Notes: generated by a model not told the origin, from the sequence alone. Counted from the first letter of the stretch, positions 33,416 through 42,856 are shown. The stretch is 64,000 nucleotides of DNA from Streptomonospora mangrovi (GCF_027604915.1 NZ_JAJAQC010000013.1:1-64000), one strand, 5' to 3'. Numbers and translations are program-made.

Positions 33416-34851
33416 TCGTTGATCACAGCCTCCATGATCTCCCGCGCGATCGGCGCGGCCAGGGTGCCGCCGCTGCCGCCGCCGTGCTCGACCACGACCG
33501 CCACGGCGACCTGGGGGTCGTCGGCCGGTGCGAAGGAGATGAACCAGTTGTGCGTGGGACCGCTCGCGGTCTCGGCGGTTCCGGTCTTGCCGGCGACGTC
33601 GATGCCCGGGATCTGGGCTCCCGGCCCCGACGCCTCGTCGCCCGCGGTGACGCCGATCATCATCTCGGTGAGGTCGGCCGCCGTCCCGGAGCTGATGGCG
33701 GTGGTGTACACCTCGGGCTGGGCGGTCTCGACCTCCTCAAGGTTGGAGTTCTGCACGGACTCCACCAGGTAGGGCTTCATGACGTCGCCGTCGTTGGCCA
33801 CGCCCGCCGCGACCATGGCCATTTGCAGCGGGGTCGCCTCGATGTTGGCCTGGCCGATCCCGCTCCGGCCCAGGATATTGGGATCGGTCTCCAGGGGGGA
33901 CAGGGATTCGGTGACCGTGATCGGGATTTCCATCTCGCCCTGGTTGAAACCGAACGCCTCGGCCTGCTCCTGCATGGTCTGCCCGCCCAGTTGGATCGCC
34001 CAGTTGGCCATGGAGGTGTTGCAGGAGATCTCGATGGAGTGCGCCAGGGAGTCGGGCGCCCCGTTGTTGCACGGCCCGCCCCAGGCGTTGGGCAGCGGCG
34101 CGCCGAGGTCGAGGGTCTCGGGCGCGTCGATGGTGGACTCCGGGGTGGCGCCGTTCTCCAGGGCCGCCGCGGCGGTGACGATCTTGAACGTCGAGCCCGG
34201 GGGGTAGCGCTGGTTGAGGCCGCGGTTGAGCAGCGGCTGCTGCTCGGCCGACTCCAGTTCGGTCCAGTTCTGGGCCGCCTGGTCGGTTTCGGTGACGCTG
34301 GCCACGCTGTTGGGGTCGTAGGTGGGGTTGGAGTAGGAGGCCAGCACCGCGCCGGTGGCGGGGTCCAGCGCCACGGCCGCGCCGTTCTTGCCCAGCGCCT
34401 CAAGGCCGTCCATGGCCGCCTGCTGGGCGTCGGCGTTGATGGTCAGCGTGACGTCGGCGCCCTTGGGCTCCTCGCCGGTGAGCATGTCGCGGAAGTTGTT
34501 CACGGCCAGGGACTCGTGGGAGCCGTCGAGGAAGGAGTTCTCGGCGGCCTCGATCCCGGTGGCCGAGCCGGCGCGGAACGCGCCCACGACCGGGGCGTAG
34601 AGCTGGCCGTTCTCGTACACGCGCTGGTACTGGTCGCTGTCGCCGCCCACGGGCTCGGAGTAGGCGACCTCCTGGCTGCCCACGATGATCGAGCCGCGGT
34701 GGGTGTTGAGGCTCTCGGCGAACTGGCGGCGGTTGAAGGGGTGCTCGCGCAGGTCCTCGGCGGCGAACGCCTGGATGTAGGACACGTTCAGCAGCAGCAC
34801 GCCGAACAGTGCCAGCGCGAAGATCGAGAGGCGGCGGATGGGCTTGTTCAT
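33412..34851 (-). CDS. pbpA: Class B penicillin-binding protein PbpA (transpeptidase)
   Basis: 479 residues. An N-terminal signal anchor at about 5-25 (LSIFALALFGVLLLNVSYIQ) is followed by a PBP dimerisation domain and a transpeptidase domain. The motifs are STFK (active Ser), SCN and KTGTAE. It crosslinks peptidoglycan in the periplasmic face. It overlaps rodA (ATGA) upstream and the kinase gene (GTGA) downstream. PbpA and RodA form a glycosyltransferase/transpeptidase pair. A Cys beside the SxN motif (SCNTS) is common in this family. Confidence 0.95.
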   Translation of the reverse strand: MNKPIRRLSIFALALFGVLLLNVSYIQAFAAEDLREHPFNRRQFAESLNTHRGSIIVGSQEVAYSEPVGGDSDQYQRVYENGQLYAPVVGAFRAGSATGIEAAENSFLDGSHESLAVNNFRDMLTGEEPKGADVTLTINADAQQAAMDGLEALGKNGAAVALDPATGAVLASYSNPTYDPNSVASVTETDQAAQNWTELESAEQQPLLNRGLNQRYPPGSTFKIVTAAAALENGATPESTIDAPETLDLGAPLPNAWGGPCNNGAPDSLAHSIEISCNTSMANWAIQLGGQTMQEQAEAFGFNQGEMEIPITVTESLSPLETDPNILGRSGIGQANIEATPLQMAMVAAGVANDGDVMKPYLVESVQNSNLEEVETAQPEVYTTAISSGTAADLTEMMIGVTAGDEASGPGAQIPGIDVAGKTGTAETASGPTHNWFISFAPADDPQVAVAVVVEHGGGSGGTLAAPIAREIMEAVINE

Positions 34852-36311
34852 CGCTGGATCACCTGGGTCGCGCCCTCGTCCTGGATGGCCTGCGGTGCGG
34901 GCTTGCGGGCGTTGTTGCTCATGCGCATCAGCAGGGCGACCATGATCCAGCTCGACAGCAGGGCCGAACCGCCCTTGGCGACGAACGGGATCGTGGCACC
35001 GGTCATCGGGATCACCCGGGTCACGCCGCCGATGACGACGAACGTCTGGAAGGCGATGAGGAAGGAGATGCCCGAGGCGAACATCTTGATGAACAGCTCC
35101 TTGGACGCCAGCGCGATGCGCATGCCGCGCTCGACCAGCAGCGCCAGGGCCATCAGCATGACCATGATCCCGGCCAGGCCCAGCTCCTCACCGAAGGCGG
35201 TGAAGATGAAGTCGTTCTGGACCTCGGGGACGTAGCCGGGCTGGCCGCCGCCCAGGCCGGTGCCGGTCATGCCGCCCTCGGCCAGGGCGAACAGGCCCTG
35301 CACCAACTGCTGGCTGTTGCCGGAGGTCACGCAGAAGGACTCGGGGTTGGCCATGGCCTCGTCGGTGCAGAACACGTCGGGGCGGAAGGCGTCGAGCCAG
35401 GTGACCATGCGGACCCGGAAGTGCGGCACGAACGGGTAGATGGCCGCGCACGCGCCGAAGAACGCGGTGAGCCCGATGACGATCCAGGAGCCGCGCTGGG
35501 TGGCCACGTAGATCATGGCCAGGAAGGTGCCGAACAGCATCAGCGAGGTGCCGAGGTCGTTCATCAGGATGACCAGCACGATGATGCAGAAGCCCCACAT
35601 GACCGCCATCGGCGCGGTGTCGCGCATGCGCGGCAGGTCCAGCACCTTCACCGGGCCGATCTTGATCTGCCGGCTGGCCAGGGCGAGCACGTCGCGCTTG
35701 GTGACCATGTAGCCCGACAGGAAGACCACCAGGGCGATCTTGGCGAACTCCGAGGGCTGGAGCGAGGTGAACCCGAAGTTCACCCACTGCCGGGCGCCGT
35801 TGATCTCGCTGCCCAGCGGGGTCAGCGGCAGCAGCAGCAGGAAGACCGCGCCCACCGCCATGATGTAGGGGTAGCGCTGGAGGGTGCGGGGCTCCTTGAG
35901 GAAGTAGATGATCCCCGCGAACACCACCATGCTGGCGGCGGTCAGGATGAGCTGGTCCATGGCGCTGGCGCGCGAGGTGTCGCCGGTGGCCTCGCCCAGC
36001 CGCCACAGCATGGCGATGCCCAGGCCGTTGAGCAGGGTGGCCAGCGGCAGCAGCAGGGGGTCCGACCAGGGCGCGAAGAACCGGATGAAGAAGTGCGCCA
36101 GCACCGCCAGGCCGCCGAACAGCCCGCCGTAGAGGAACAGGCTGGGCGGCATCTCGTTGTTGCGGGTGAGGCCGGCCTCGATCATGGCGTAGAGCGTCAG
36201 CGCGATCGCGAACAGCGTCATGACGAGTTCGGCGTTGCGCCGCTTGACCGGCGGAAGCGCGGTGGGGGCCTCGGCCGCCGGCGGGCGCTTGGTCGCGGTC
36301 GGAAGCGTCAC
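34848..36311 (-). CDS. rodA: RodA/FtsW-family SEDS peptidoglycan glycosyltransferase
   Basis: 487 residues from a GTG at 36311, with about ten to twelve transmembrane helices. The SEDS signature region GGAR/NGARQW-like segment (GSEINGARQWVNFGFTSLQP then SEFAKIALV) is clear. The enzyme polymerises lipid II; the partner is PbpA encoded next with a four-base overlap. Order pstP-rodA-pbpA-kinases is the conserved actinobacterial one. The N-terminus carries a 30-residue cytoplasmic Pro/Ala-rich extension. Confidence 0.95.
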   Translation of the reverse strand: MTLPTATKRPPAAEAPTALPPVKRRNAELVMTLFAIALTLYAMIEAGLTRNNEMPPSLFLYGGLFGGLAVLAHFFIRFFAPWSDPLLLPLATLLNGLGIAMLWRLGEATGDTSRASAMDQLILTAASMVVFAGIIYFLKEPRTLQRYPYIMAVGAVFLLLLPLTPLGSEINGARQWVNFGFTSLQPSEFAKIALVVFLSGYMVTKRDVLALASRQIKIGPVKVLDLPRMRDTAPMAVMWGFCIIVLVILMNDLGTSLMLFGTFLAMIYVATQRGSWIVIGLTAFFGACAAIYPFVPHFRVRMVTWLDAFRPDVFCTDEAMANPESFCVTSGNSQQLVQGLFALAEGGMTGTGLGGGQPGYVPEVQNDFIFTAFGEELGLAGIMVMLMALALLVERGMRIALASKELFIKMFASGISFLIAFQTFVVIGGVTRVIPMTGATIPFVAKGGSALLSSWIMVALLMRMSNNARKPAPQAIQDEGATQVIQR

Positions 36312-36312
36312 A

Positions 36313-37695
36313 TCAATCCCCTCCCAGCGGGATCTGGACGGCGGTGCCGACCGCGGCGCCGGGGTCCGGGCTGGGCTGGGTGCCCTGCCCGCCCTGGTCC
36401 TGGCGATCGCCCGAGGGCTGCCCGCCGGGGGCGCAGTCGGGGTCGGCCGCGCAGGTCTCGGCGGCTTCGCGCAGGCGGGCGATGCGGTCGTCGGCGTCGC
36501 CGCGGCTGTCGAGGGGGATGGTGGAGCTGACGGCGTTGCGCTCGTTCTCGGGCAGGCCGTCGATGGGGATCTGGGTGTCCTCGATCTGCTCGGCGAGGTC
36601 GTAGCCGGCGACGTCGGTGCTCAGCCCCTGGTAGAGCGCCACGGTGCCGCCGTCCTCGGAGGGGCCGAGGAAGTACTGGCTGCTGAGGTAGCGGGTCCCG
36701 AAGTAGTAGCCCGCGCCCGCGATGACCGCGACGATCACGACGAAGACGATGACCATGGGCCACCAGCTCCGGGTGCGGCGCTCGGGTTCGTCGGGCTCCT
36801 CGGGCGGCGGCTCGAAGGCGGGGATCCGGGCCATCTCGGCGGTGTCGCCGGCGCCGCGGTTGAGCCCCTGGGCGCGGCCGGCGGGGGTGTCGGGGGTCAT
36901 GACGGGTTCGCGGCGCTGGTCGGCCGCGCCCACGACCGCGGGCTCCTGGGTGGGGCCGCCGGGGTCGGTGGCGGTGTCGATGACGTCGGCCACCACGGCG
37001 GTGATGTTGTCGGGGCCGCCGCCGCGGTTGGCGAGGTCGATCAGCCGGCGGGCGGCGGCGTCGGGGTTGCGCTCGGCGGCCAGGGTCTCGCGGATGGTCT
37101 CGGTGCTGACCACGCCGGAGAGGCCGTCGGAGCACAGCAGGTAGCGGTCGCCGACGCGGGCCTCGCTGATGGAGATGTCGGGGTCGACCTGGCTGCGGCC
37201 GTCGAGCGCGCGCAGCAGCAGGGACCGCTGGGGGTGGGTGGCGACCTCCTCCTCGGTGATCTTGCCTTCGTCCACCAGGGTCTGCACGAGGGTGTGGTCG
37301 TGGGTGATCTGCCCGAACTCGTCGCCCCGCAGCAGGTAGGCGCGGGAGTCGCCGACGTGGATCATGGCGACACGCGCCCCCGACCACAGCATGGCGGTTA
37401 GGGTGGTGCCCATGTTCTCCAGCCGGGGCTCCTCCTTGACCCGCTGGGCGAGCAGGTTGTTGGCGTGCTCGACCGCCTGCTGGAGGGAGCCCACCATGGC
37501 CTCGGTCGTGGGGACGTCCTCGTCCAGGGTCATCAGCGTGGAGATCGCGATGGCGCTGGCGATCTCACCGCCGGCATGTCCGCCCATCCCGTCGGCGACC
37601 GCGAGGAGGTACGGGCCGGCGTAGGCGGAGTCTTCGTTGCCTTCGCGGAGGCATCCTACGTCGGAGTACGCCGCGTATCGGAGAGCGATTGTCAT
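36313..37695 (-). CDS. pstP: PP2C-family Ser/Thr phosphatase PstP
   Basis: 460 residues. The PP2C domain is at about 1-235, with metal-binding Asp residues in REGNEDSAY, ADGMGGHAGG, CSDGLSG and GPDNITAVV. A transmembrane helix lies at about 310-335 (VIVFVVIVAVIAGAGYYFG). An extracellular tail is rich in Gly, Gln, Asp and Pro. It dephosphorylates PknA/PknB and their substrates. The start overlaps fhaB by four bases (ATGA), and rodA follows almost at once. Confidence 0.95.
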   Translation of the reverse strand: MTIALRYAAYSDVGCLREGNEDSAYAGPYLLAVADGMGGHAGGEIASAIAISTLMTLDEDVPTTEAMVGSLQQAVEHANNLLAQRVKEEPRLENMGTTLTAMLWSGARVAMIHVGDSRAYLLRGDEFGQITHDHTLVQTLVDEGKITEEEVATHPQRSLLLRALDGRSQVDPDISISEARVGDRYLLCSDGLSGVVSTETIRETLAAERNPDAAARRLIDLANRGGGPDNITAVVADVIDTATDPGGPTQEPAVVGAADQRREPVMTPDTPAGRAQGLNRGAGDTAEMARIPAFEPPPEEPDEPERRTRSWWPMVIVFVVIVAVIAGAGYYFGTRYLSSQYFLGPSEDGGTVALYQGLSTDVAGYDLAEQIEDTQIPIDGLPENERNAVSSTIPLDSRGDADDRIARLREAAETCAADPDCAPGGQPSGDRQDQGGQGTQPSPDPGAAVGTAVQIPLGGD

Positions 37696-38195
37696 TTGCG
37701 CAGTTCCAGGACGGTTTTGCCGATGCGGATGGGTTGTCCGACCGAGATTGGCTGGGGGTGGGTCAGCCGCTGCTGGCCCAGGTAGGTGCCGTTCGTCGAA
37801 CCGAGGTCCTCAACGATCCAGCGGCCGTTGTCGGAGAAGATCCGGGCGTGCCGACCCGAGGCGTAGTCGTCGTTGATGACGAGCGTGGCGTCGTTGGCCC
37901 GGCCGATGGTGATCGGGTGCTGGGGGGACAGGTTGAGCGAGGTGCCGGCGAGCGGACCCTTGGTGACCACGAGGGAGCGCGGTTCGTTGCGGCGGCCCTT
38001 GGGGGCGCGCTGGGAGCGTGCGGGGCGCGGGGCACGGGACTCGGCGGGGGCGCGCCGTTCGGAGCGCTTGCGCTTGGACTTGCTCTTGGCGGGGCCGAGG
38101 AGGTCGGTGCGGATGACGCCGACCGCCATGATCACGAACAGCCACAGCACGCAGAGGAACGTGATCCTGATCAGCATGAGGGTCAAGTCGGACAT
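37692..38195 (-). CDS. fhaB: FHA-domain protein FhaB (FipA)
   Basis: 167 residues from the ATG at 38195; upstream codons of the longer frame are not needed. One transmembrane helix lies at about 8-28 (LIRITFLCVLWLFVIMAVGV). A basic linker (KSKSKRKRSERR) precedes a C-terminal FHA domain with GRANDATLV, SGRHARI and STNGTYL. It binds phosphothreonines on PknA/PknB and links kinase signalling to division. Its stop overlaps pstP. Confidence 0.93.
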   Translation of the reverse strand: MSDLTLMLIRITFLCVLWLFVIMAVGVIRTDLLGPAKSKSKRKRSERRAPAESRAPRPARSQRAPKGRRNEPRSLVVTKGPLAGTSLNLSPQHPITIGRANDATLVINDDYASGRHARIFSDNGRWIVEDLGSTNGTYLGQQRLTHPQPISVGQPIRIGKTVLELRK

Positions 38196-38454
38196 TGAAC
38201 TGCTCTTCAGCCCCTGTCGTGCTCCGGCGAGGTGGCGGTCGTCGTCAGCCGCCACCGCGTCTACTGGCGTCGAACCCTAGGAGATCGTGGCGGAAAAGCC
38301 CAACGATCTCAATGGAGGGATGCATCGGGATCGATCGCCCTGTTCGGGCCGCCGGGGCCGCGGGGCCCCGGCCGACGCGTGGACGGGTGGTGGGAGTCGC
38401 TGCCATGTGTGACGCCACGGGAGCGGGTTTGGTTGCGGATGATTGGCGGGGCGG

Positions 38455-39216
38455 TCAGTCCCGACGGAAGGTCATGGTGGTGCGGCCCAGGCTGATCCGG
38501 CTGCCGTCGACCAGGCGCGCGCGCTTGACCTGCTGGCCGTTGACGAACGTGCCGTTGGTGGAGCCGAGGTCGACCAGGACGGCTTCGTCGTCCTCGACCC
38601 GGATCTCGGCGTGGTGGCGCGAGACGCCGTTGTCGACAAGGCGCAGGTGGCAGTCGGTGCCCCGGCCCAGCAGGGTGACCTGGGTGTTGAGGACGAACGA
38701 CTGCTGCATGCCCTGGCTGGCGGGCGAGCCCTCGGCGGTGGCGCCGCCGGGCGAGATCAGCAGCCGGGGGTGGCCCTGGGCGTCGGCCGGGTTGCGCGGC
38801 TGGTCGGCGACCGAGGTGCGGATCTCGCCGCTCTCGACGGTGGAGCCGCGGATCACGCCGGAGCGGATCCGGAACCGGCCCATCTGGAGATCGGCTTCGG
38901 ACTTGAAGTGCACGCGCACCGGACCCACGAAGGAGTAGCCCTGCTCCGTGGCGTAGTCGCGCGCGAGTTTGGCGAGTTCCTGGCCGATGGTGTCGGCCAG
39001 GGCGTCCATGTGCTCGGCGTCCTCGGCGGAAAGCTCCACCACGAAGTCGTTGGGGACCAGGGTCCGGCCCTGGGCGACGATTGCGGCGCGCTCGTCCATC
39101 TCACGCTGGACGGCGCTGGCGATTTCGACGGGTTCGAGCTTGGACTTGAAAGCACGGGCGAAGGTGCCTTCGATCATGCCTCCAAGCCTGCGCTCGAAGC
39201 GTTGGAGCACTCCCAC
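38455..39216 (-). CDS. fhaA: FHA-domain protein FhaA (DUF3662 + FHA)
   Basis: 253 residues, GTG start with AAGGGAGG upstream. The N-terminal DUF3662 domain is at about 1-120 (MGVLQRFERRLGGMIEGTFA). A linker and a C-terminal FHA domain at about 170-250 follow, with GRGTDCHLRL, VSRHHAEI and STNGTFV. In mycobacteria FhaA binds the phosphorylated pseudokinase domain of MviN and controls peptidoglycan precursor flipping. It is the first gene of the operon; about 260 bp separate it from fhaB, so fhaB may also have its own promoter. Confidence 0.94.
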   Translation of the reverse strand: MGVLQRFERRLGGMIEGTFARAFKSKLEPVEIASAVQREMDERAAIVAQGRTLVPNDFVVELSAEDAEHMDALADTIGQELAKLARDYATEQGYSFVGPVRVHFKSEADLQMGRFRIRSGVIRGSTVESGEIRTSVADQPRNPADAQGHPRLLISPGGATAEGSPASQGMQQSFVLNTQVTLLGRGTDCHLRLVDNGVSRHHAEIRVEDDEAVLVDLGSTNGTFVNGQQVKRARLVDGSRISLGRTTMTFRRD

Positions 39217-39530
39217 GAGGTACCTCCCTTACTCCACTCCGCATGTACTGACGATCGTAACCGGGTTGCCGCGCCCTTGGACTCACGCGCGCCCCTCCCT
39301 GTGGATATCGGGACGCAACGGGCCGGACCCGGATCGCGGAGCGAAGCTCCGGGGCGGGCGGAAAACCGTGCACGACCCCTGTCGGGACCGTGCTAGCCTG
39401 GTGTCTGTCGCCAGGCGATGAGGCCGGATCCCCGGATCCGACCAGGCCGGCGGCCGGTGCGGACCCGCAGATGTGGTCGACTCACGTTTTGAACACACTG
39501 TCGGTATGTGCCAGCATATGCAAGTCACTC
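39217..39530. other. Divergent promoter region of fhaA and tRNA-Leu
   Basis: 314 bp with no gene. TTGAAC near 39490 and a CATATG box near 39516 are possible -35/-10 elements for the tRNA gene. It should also carry the fhaA operon promoter. Confidence 0.4.
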
Positions 39531-39613
39531 GGGCGGGTGGCGGAACGGTAGACGCGCACGGTTCAGGTCCGTGTGTCCGAAAGGATGTGAGGGTTCAAAT
39601 CCCTCCTCGCCCA
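39531..39613 (+). tRNA. tRNA-Leu (anticodon CAG)
   Basis: An 83-nt cloverleaf. Acceptor stem GGGCGGG pairs with CTCGCCC (one G-T pair). The anticodon stem CACGG/CCGTG encloses TTCAGGT with CAG at 39564-39566. A class II long variable arm and T arm GAGGG TTCAAAT CCCTC follow. CCA is not encoded. Position after fhaA is conserved in actinobacteria. Confidence 0.95.
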
Positions 39614-39656
39614 CGGGAGACCGGGTTCAGCACCCACACTCCGCAGATTCACCGAT

Positions 39657-39695
39657 GAGCCCCGCCGCGGCAAGCGGCGGGGCTCATCTCTTTTT
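39657..39695 (+). terminator. Intrinsic terminator after tRNA-Leu
   Basis: A perfect 12-bp stem (39657-39668 with 39674-39685), a 5-nt loop, and a T-rich tail ATCTCTTTTT. This is one of few classical rho-independent terminators in the window. Confidence 0.85.
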
Positions 39696-39808
39696 CTCCT
39701 CTTCCCCGGGTCTTCTCCCTCTCTTCTCCGGCCGCCGCCGGGGCGTCGCCCGGTGATTCCCCCGCCGCTCCCGCGCGGCGGGCGCCCGTGGAGGTAGGCG
39801 GGGCCACG

Positions 39809-39863
39809 GATATACGGGCGACCGGGTAGGCAGATATAGGGGTATACGGGTATGCGGGTATAG
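39809..39863. repeat. Short tandem-like GGTAT(A)CGGG units in the intergenic region
   Basis: Units such as GGATATACGGG, GATATAGGGG, GTATACGGG, GTATGCGGG and GTATAG follow one another. They are AT-richer than the surroundings. The rest of the 303-bp stretch between tRNA-Leu and the SSI gene holds only the terminator and pyrimidine-rich sequence. Confidence 0.5.
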
Positions 39864-39916
39864 CGACATGCGGCCGTGCCGGTACGCCGCCGCACCGGCC
39901 CGGCCGGGCGGCCGGA

Positions 39917-40405
39917 TCAGGGCGCCAGGACGGCGCCCATGGTGTCGTAGCGGTCGATCTCGCAGCCGCCCGAGCGGGTGAACTCGGTCTCGACCGGCGT
40001 GCCCTCCACATGCCCCTCGACCCGCGCCACCTGCGGGCCGCCGTAGATGAAAGTGCACGGCTGGTTGTCGGGGACCTCGGCGAAGGCGTCGGCGCCCCCG
40101 GCGTCGGCCAGGTCGGCGCAGGCGGCCTCGGGGTCGGGGTGGTCGCCGCCGGCCGGAGCGCAGGTGAGGGTCCAGCGCGCGGGTGCCGACGGTGACGGCG
40201 AGGGGGAGCCGCCCGGCGCCGCGGAGGGCCCGGCGGATTCGGTCGCGGTGATGTCGATGGTCAGTTCGGTGTCCGGGGCGGCGCCCGGGGACCCGCCGGA
40301 GCCCTCGGCCCCGGGGCCGGGCTCGGTGCGGACCTCGTCGGCGCCGCACCCGGCGGCCAGGAGGGCGGCGGCCGTCAGCGCGGCCGCCGGAATGAGCGTG
40401 CGCAT
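39917..40405 (-). CDS. Subtilisin-inhibitor-like (SSI) lipoprotein
   Basis: 162 residues from the ATG at 40405. The signal peptide ends in a lipobox (LLAAGC, Cys at about 21), so the protein is lipid-anchored outside the membrane. A Pro/Ser/Gly linker leads to an SSI domain at about 70-160 with all four conserved Cys (LTCAP, EAACADL, PCTFIY, GGCEIDR). The loop CTFIYGG occupies the place of the reactive-site loop CPMVYDP of Streptomyces SSI, so Phe may be the P1 residue. It probably inhibits or buffers extracellular serine proteases. Confidence 0.85.
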   Translation of the reverse strand: MRTLIPAAALTAAALLAAGCGADEVRTEPGPGAEGSGGSPGAAPDTELTIDITATESAGPSAAPGGSPSPSPSAPARWTLTCAPAGGDHPDPEAACADLADAGGADAFAEVPDNQPCTFIYGGPQVARVEGHVEGTPVETEFTRSGGCEIDRYDTMGAVLAP

Positions 40406-40535
40406 ACCCTGTTCGACGTGGCGCGGCCCCGACCGGTTCCCTCCGTGTCGCCGCCGCCACGCAAGGTCGCCACGGCCGGCCGCGCGCGGGTTCCCCGCGG
40501 CCCCGGCCGGCCCGCCAGGACGAAGGAGATCCCGC

Positions 40536-40868
40536 GTGTTCGCTGAGAGTGTGCCCGTCGTCGAGGTCAGCACCGTGCCGCCGGACGGGTTCGTGCTCGA
40601 CGTCCGCGAAGACGACGAGTGGCGGGCCGGGCACGCGCCCGACGCCCTGCACATCCCGCTCCACCAGCTCCCCGAGCGCGCCGCCGAGGTGCCGCGCGAC
40701 CGCCAGGTCTACGTGGTCTGCCGGATCGGGGGCCGCTCGGCCCAGGCCGTGCAGGCTCTCAACGACGCCGGCTGGCAGGCCGCCAACGTCGCCGGCGGCA
40801 TGCAGGCGTGGGCGCTGGCCGGGCGCGGCATGGTCAGCGAGACCGGCGCCGACCCCCGGGTCGCCTGA
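40536..40868 (+). CDS. Rhodanese-like domain protein
   Basis: 110 residues from a GTG at 40536 with GAAGGAG upstream. A single rhodanese domain has active-site loop CRIGGRS (catalytic Cys about residue 67) and the N-terminal LDVREDDEWRAGHAPDALHI motif. It transfers sulfane sulfur in the cytoplasm, or acts as a sulfur carrier. It is divergent from the SSI gene. Confidence 0.92.
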   Translation: MFAESVPVVEVSTVPPDGFVLDVREDDEWRAGHAPDALHIPLHQLPERAAEVPRDRQVYVVCRIGGRSAQAVQALNDAGWQAANVAGGMQAWALAGRGMVSETGADPRVA

Positions 40869-40984
40869 GCCCAATCCAGCCCCCGCCCGCCGCTGAGAAG
40901 TCCGCCGCCGCGGCCCGCCGCCCGATTGGCGGGTTTTGGCCAAACCCGGGCCGCGGCCCGGCTCGCGGGTGGCACTATGTCGAG

Positions 40985-42856
40985 GTGGCCCCCGATCGTC
41001 CCCTCCCCAGTGCCGACGCCGTGCTGGCGTGCGCGGCCGACGCGATCGTGGCCGTGGACACCGACCTGCGGGTGGTGCTGTGGAACCCGGCGGCCGAGCG
41101 GCTGTTCGGCTGGAGCGCCGCCGAGGTCGTGGGCGCCCCGCTGCCGGTGGTCCCCGAGGAGCTGACCGCCGAGCACCACGCCGTGCTGGAGCGGGTGCGC
41201 GCCGGCGGGCCGCTGACCATCGTCAGCCGGCGGCTGCGCCGCGACGGCAGCGTGGTCGACGTCCGGGTCGCCACAAGCTGCCTGTTCGACGGCGCCGGCG
41301 CGCTCACCGGGTGGGCCACCGTCTACCACCCCTACGAGGACCTCGGCACGGTGCAGAGCCACATGACCGAGCGGGCGCGGCTGGTGCGCCGGCTCACCGA
41401 CGTGGTCGCCGACATCAACGCCGACCTCGACCTGGACGCCGTGCTCGACCGGATCGCCCACAGCCTCACCGAGCTGACCGGCGCCGACGCCGGCGGGTTC
41501 GCGCTCATCGAGGACGACCAGTTGCGGCTGGTCAGCCTCACCCAGCTTTCGGACCACCTGCGCGGCTACCGCGCGCCGCTGGAATCCAGCCTGTTCGGGG
41601 AGCTGCTGCGCAGCGGCAAGACCGTGCTGCTGGCCACCGACGACACCCGCAGCCTCGACGACCTCATCTGGGCCGACCTGGAGGGGCTGCACACCATCGC
41701 GCTGGGCGTCTCCAACGTCCAGGGCCGGCCCTACGGCGCGCTCTACGCCCTCTACAGCCGGCGCAAGGTGGGCCACATCGAGCTGGAGCTGCTGGAACTC
41801 CTGGCGGCCCACGCGGGGGTGGCCCTGGGCAACGCCATGGCCTACCGCGAAATCGTGCGGCAGCGGGCCCACGAGCACGCGGTGGTCGACTCCAGCGCCG
41901 ACGGGATCGCGGTGCTGGGCGCCGGCGGCCTGGTGCGCAAGTGGAACCGCTCGGCCGCCGAGCTGACCGGCTACGCCGCCGCCGACGCGGTCGGGCGCCA
42001 CCCGCCCTTCCCCCTGCCCGCCGCCCAGGGTGAGAACATCCGCCACCGCCTCGACAACGGCCGGTGGCTGGAGATCCTGATCACCGACATCCCCGAGACC
42101 GGGGAGCGGGTGGTGGACTTCCGCGACATCAGCCAGGCCAAGGCGCTGGAGGAGGAGAAGGACCTCTTCCTGGCCACGGCCGGGCACGAGCTGCGCACGC
42201 CCATCACGGTCGTGCAGGGGTTCGCCAGCACGCTGGTGCGGCGCTGGGACCAGTTGGACGACGGCGCGCGGCGGGCCGCCGTGGACACCATCGCCGACCG
42301 CTCGGCCATCCTCGCCCGGCTGGTCGAGAACCTGCTGCTGGGCGCCGACGCCCGCGAGGGCGACCGGCGCGGCGACGGCCCCTTCGACCTCGAGCGCCTG
42401 CTGCGCGACACCGCCACCGCGTTCCGGCCGTTCTCCGCGCGCCACACCCTGCTGCTGGAGCTGCCCGAGCGGCTGCCGCCGGCGCTGGGCGACCCCACGG
42501 CCACCGACGTGATCGTGGGCCAGTTGCTGGAGAACGCGTTCAAGTACTCGCCCGAGGGCGGGCGGGTGGTGCTGAGCGCGGCGGTCGAGGAGGACCGCGT
42601 GGCGGTGTCGGTCGAGGACGAGGGCGTGGGGATCGAGCCCGGTGACGAGGAGCGGATCTTCGGCCGGTTCGTGCAGGGCGAGGCCGGCGACCGCCGCAGG
42701 TTCGGCGGGATCGGGCTGGGGCTCTACATCGCCCGGCGGCTGGCCCGCGCCCAGGGCGGCGAGGTGACCGCGCACCGGCGCGCGGTCGGCGGCACCCGGA
42801 TGAGATTCACATTACAGTCGGCGCCCGCCGACGAAGCCGACAAGCCGGACAAATAG
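40985..42856 (+). CDS. Sensor histidine kinase, PAS-GAF-PAS-HisKA-HATPase
   Basis: 623 residues from the GTG at 40985; the open frame extends to 40619 but overlaps the rhodanese gene and loses protein character. Domains: PAS at about 8-120, GAF at about 140-295, second PAS at about 300-380, HisKA with H-box GHELRTPI at about 400, HATPase with NAFKYSPEGG, VEDEGVGIEPGD and GIGLGLYIA. No transmembrane helices, so it is a soluble sensor of an internal ligand or redox signal. No response regulator gene is adjacent, so it is an orphan. The next genes encode an anti-sigma kinase and an antagonist, hinting at a general stress circuit. Confidence 0.92.
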   Translation: MAPDRPLPSADAVLACAADAIVAVDTDLRVVLWNPAAERLFGWSAAEVVGAPLPVVPEELTAEHHAVLERVRAGGPLTIVSRRLRRDGSVVDVRVATSCLFDGAGALTGWATVYHPYEDLGTVQSHMTERARLVRRLTDVVADINADLDLDAVLDRIAHSLTELTGADAGGFALIEDDQLRLVSLTQLSDHLRGYRAPLESSLFGELLRSGKTVLLATDDTRSLDDLIWADLEGLHTIALGVSNVQGRPYGALYALYSRRKVGHIELELLELLAAHAGVALGNAMAYREIVRQRAHEHAVVDSSADGIAVLGAGGLVRKWNRSAAELTGYAAADAVGRHPPFPLPAAQGENIRHRLDNGRWLEILITDIPETGERVVDFRDISQAKALEEEKDLFLATAGHELRTPITVVQGFASTLVRRWDQLDDGARRAAVDTIADRSAILARLVENLLLGADAREGDRRGDGPFDLERLLRDTATAFRPFSARHTLLLELPERLPPALGDPTATDVIVGQLLENAFKYSPEGGRVVLSAAVEEDRVAVSVEDEGVGIEPGDEERIFGRFVQGEAGDRRRFGGIGLGLYIARRLARAQGGEVTAHRRAVGGTRMRFTLQSAPADEADKPDK

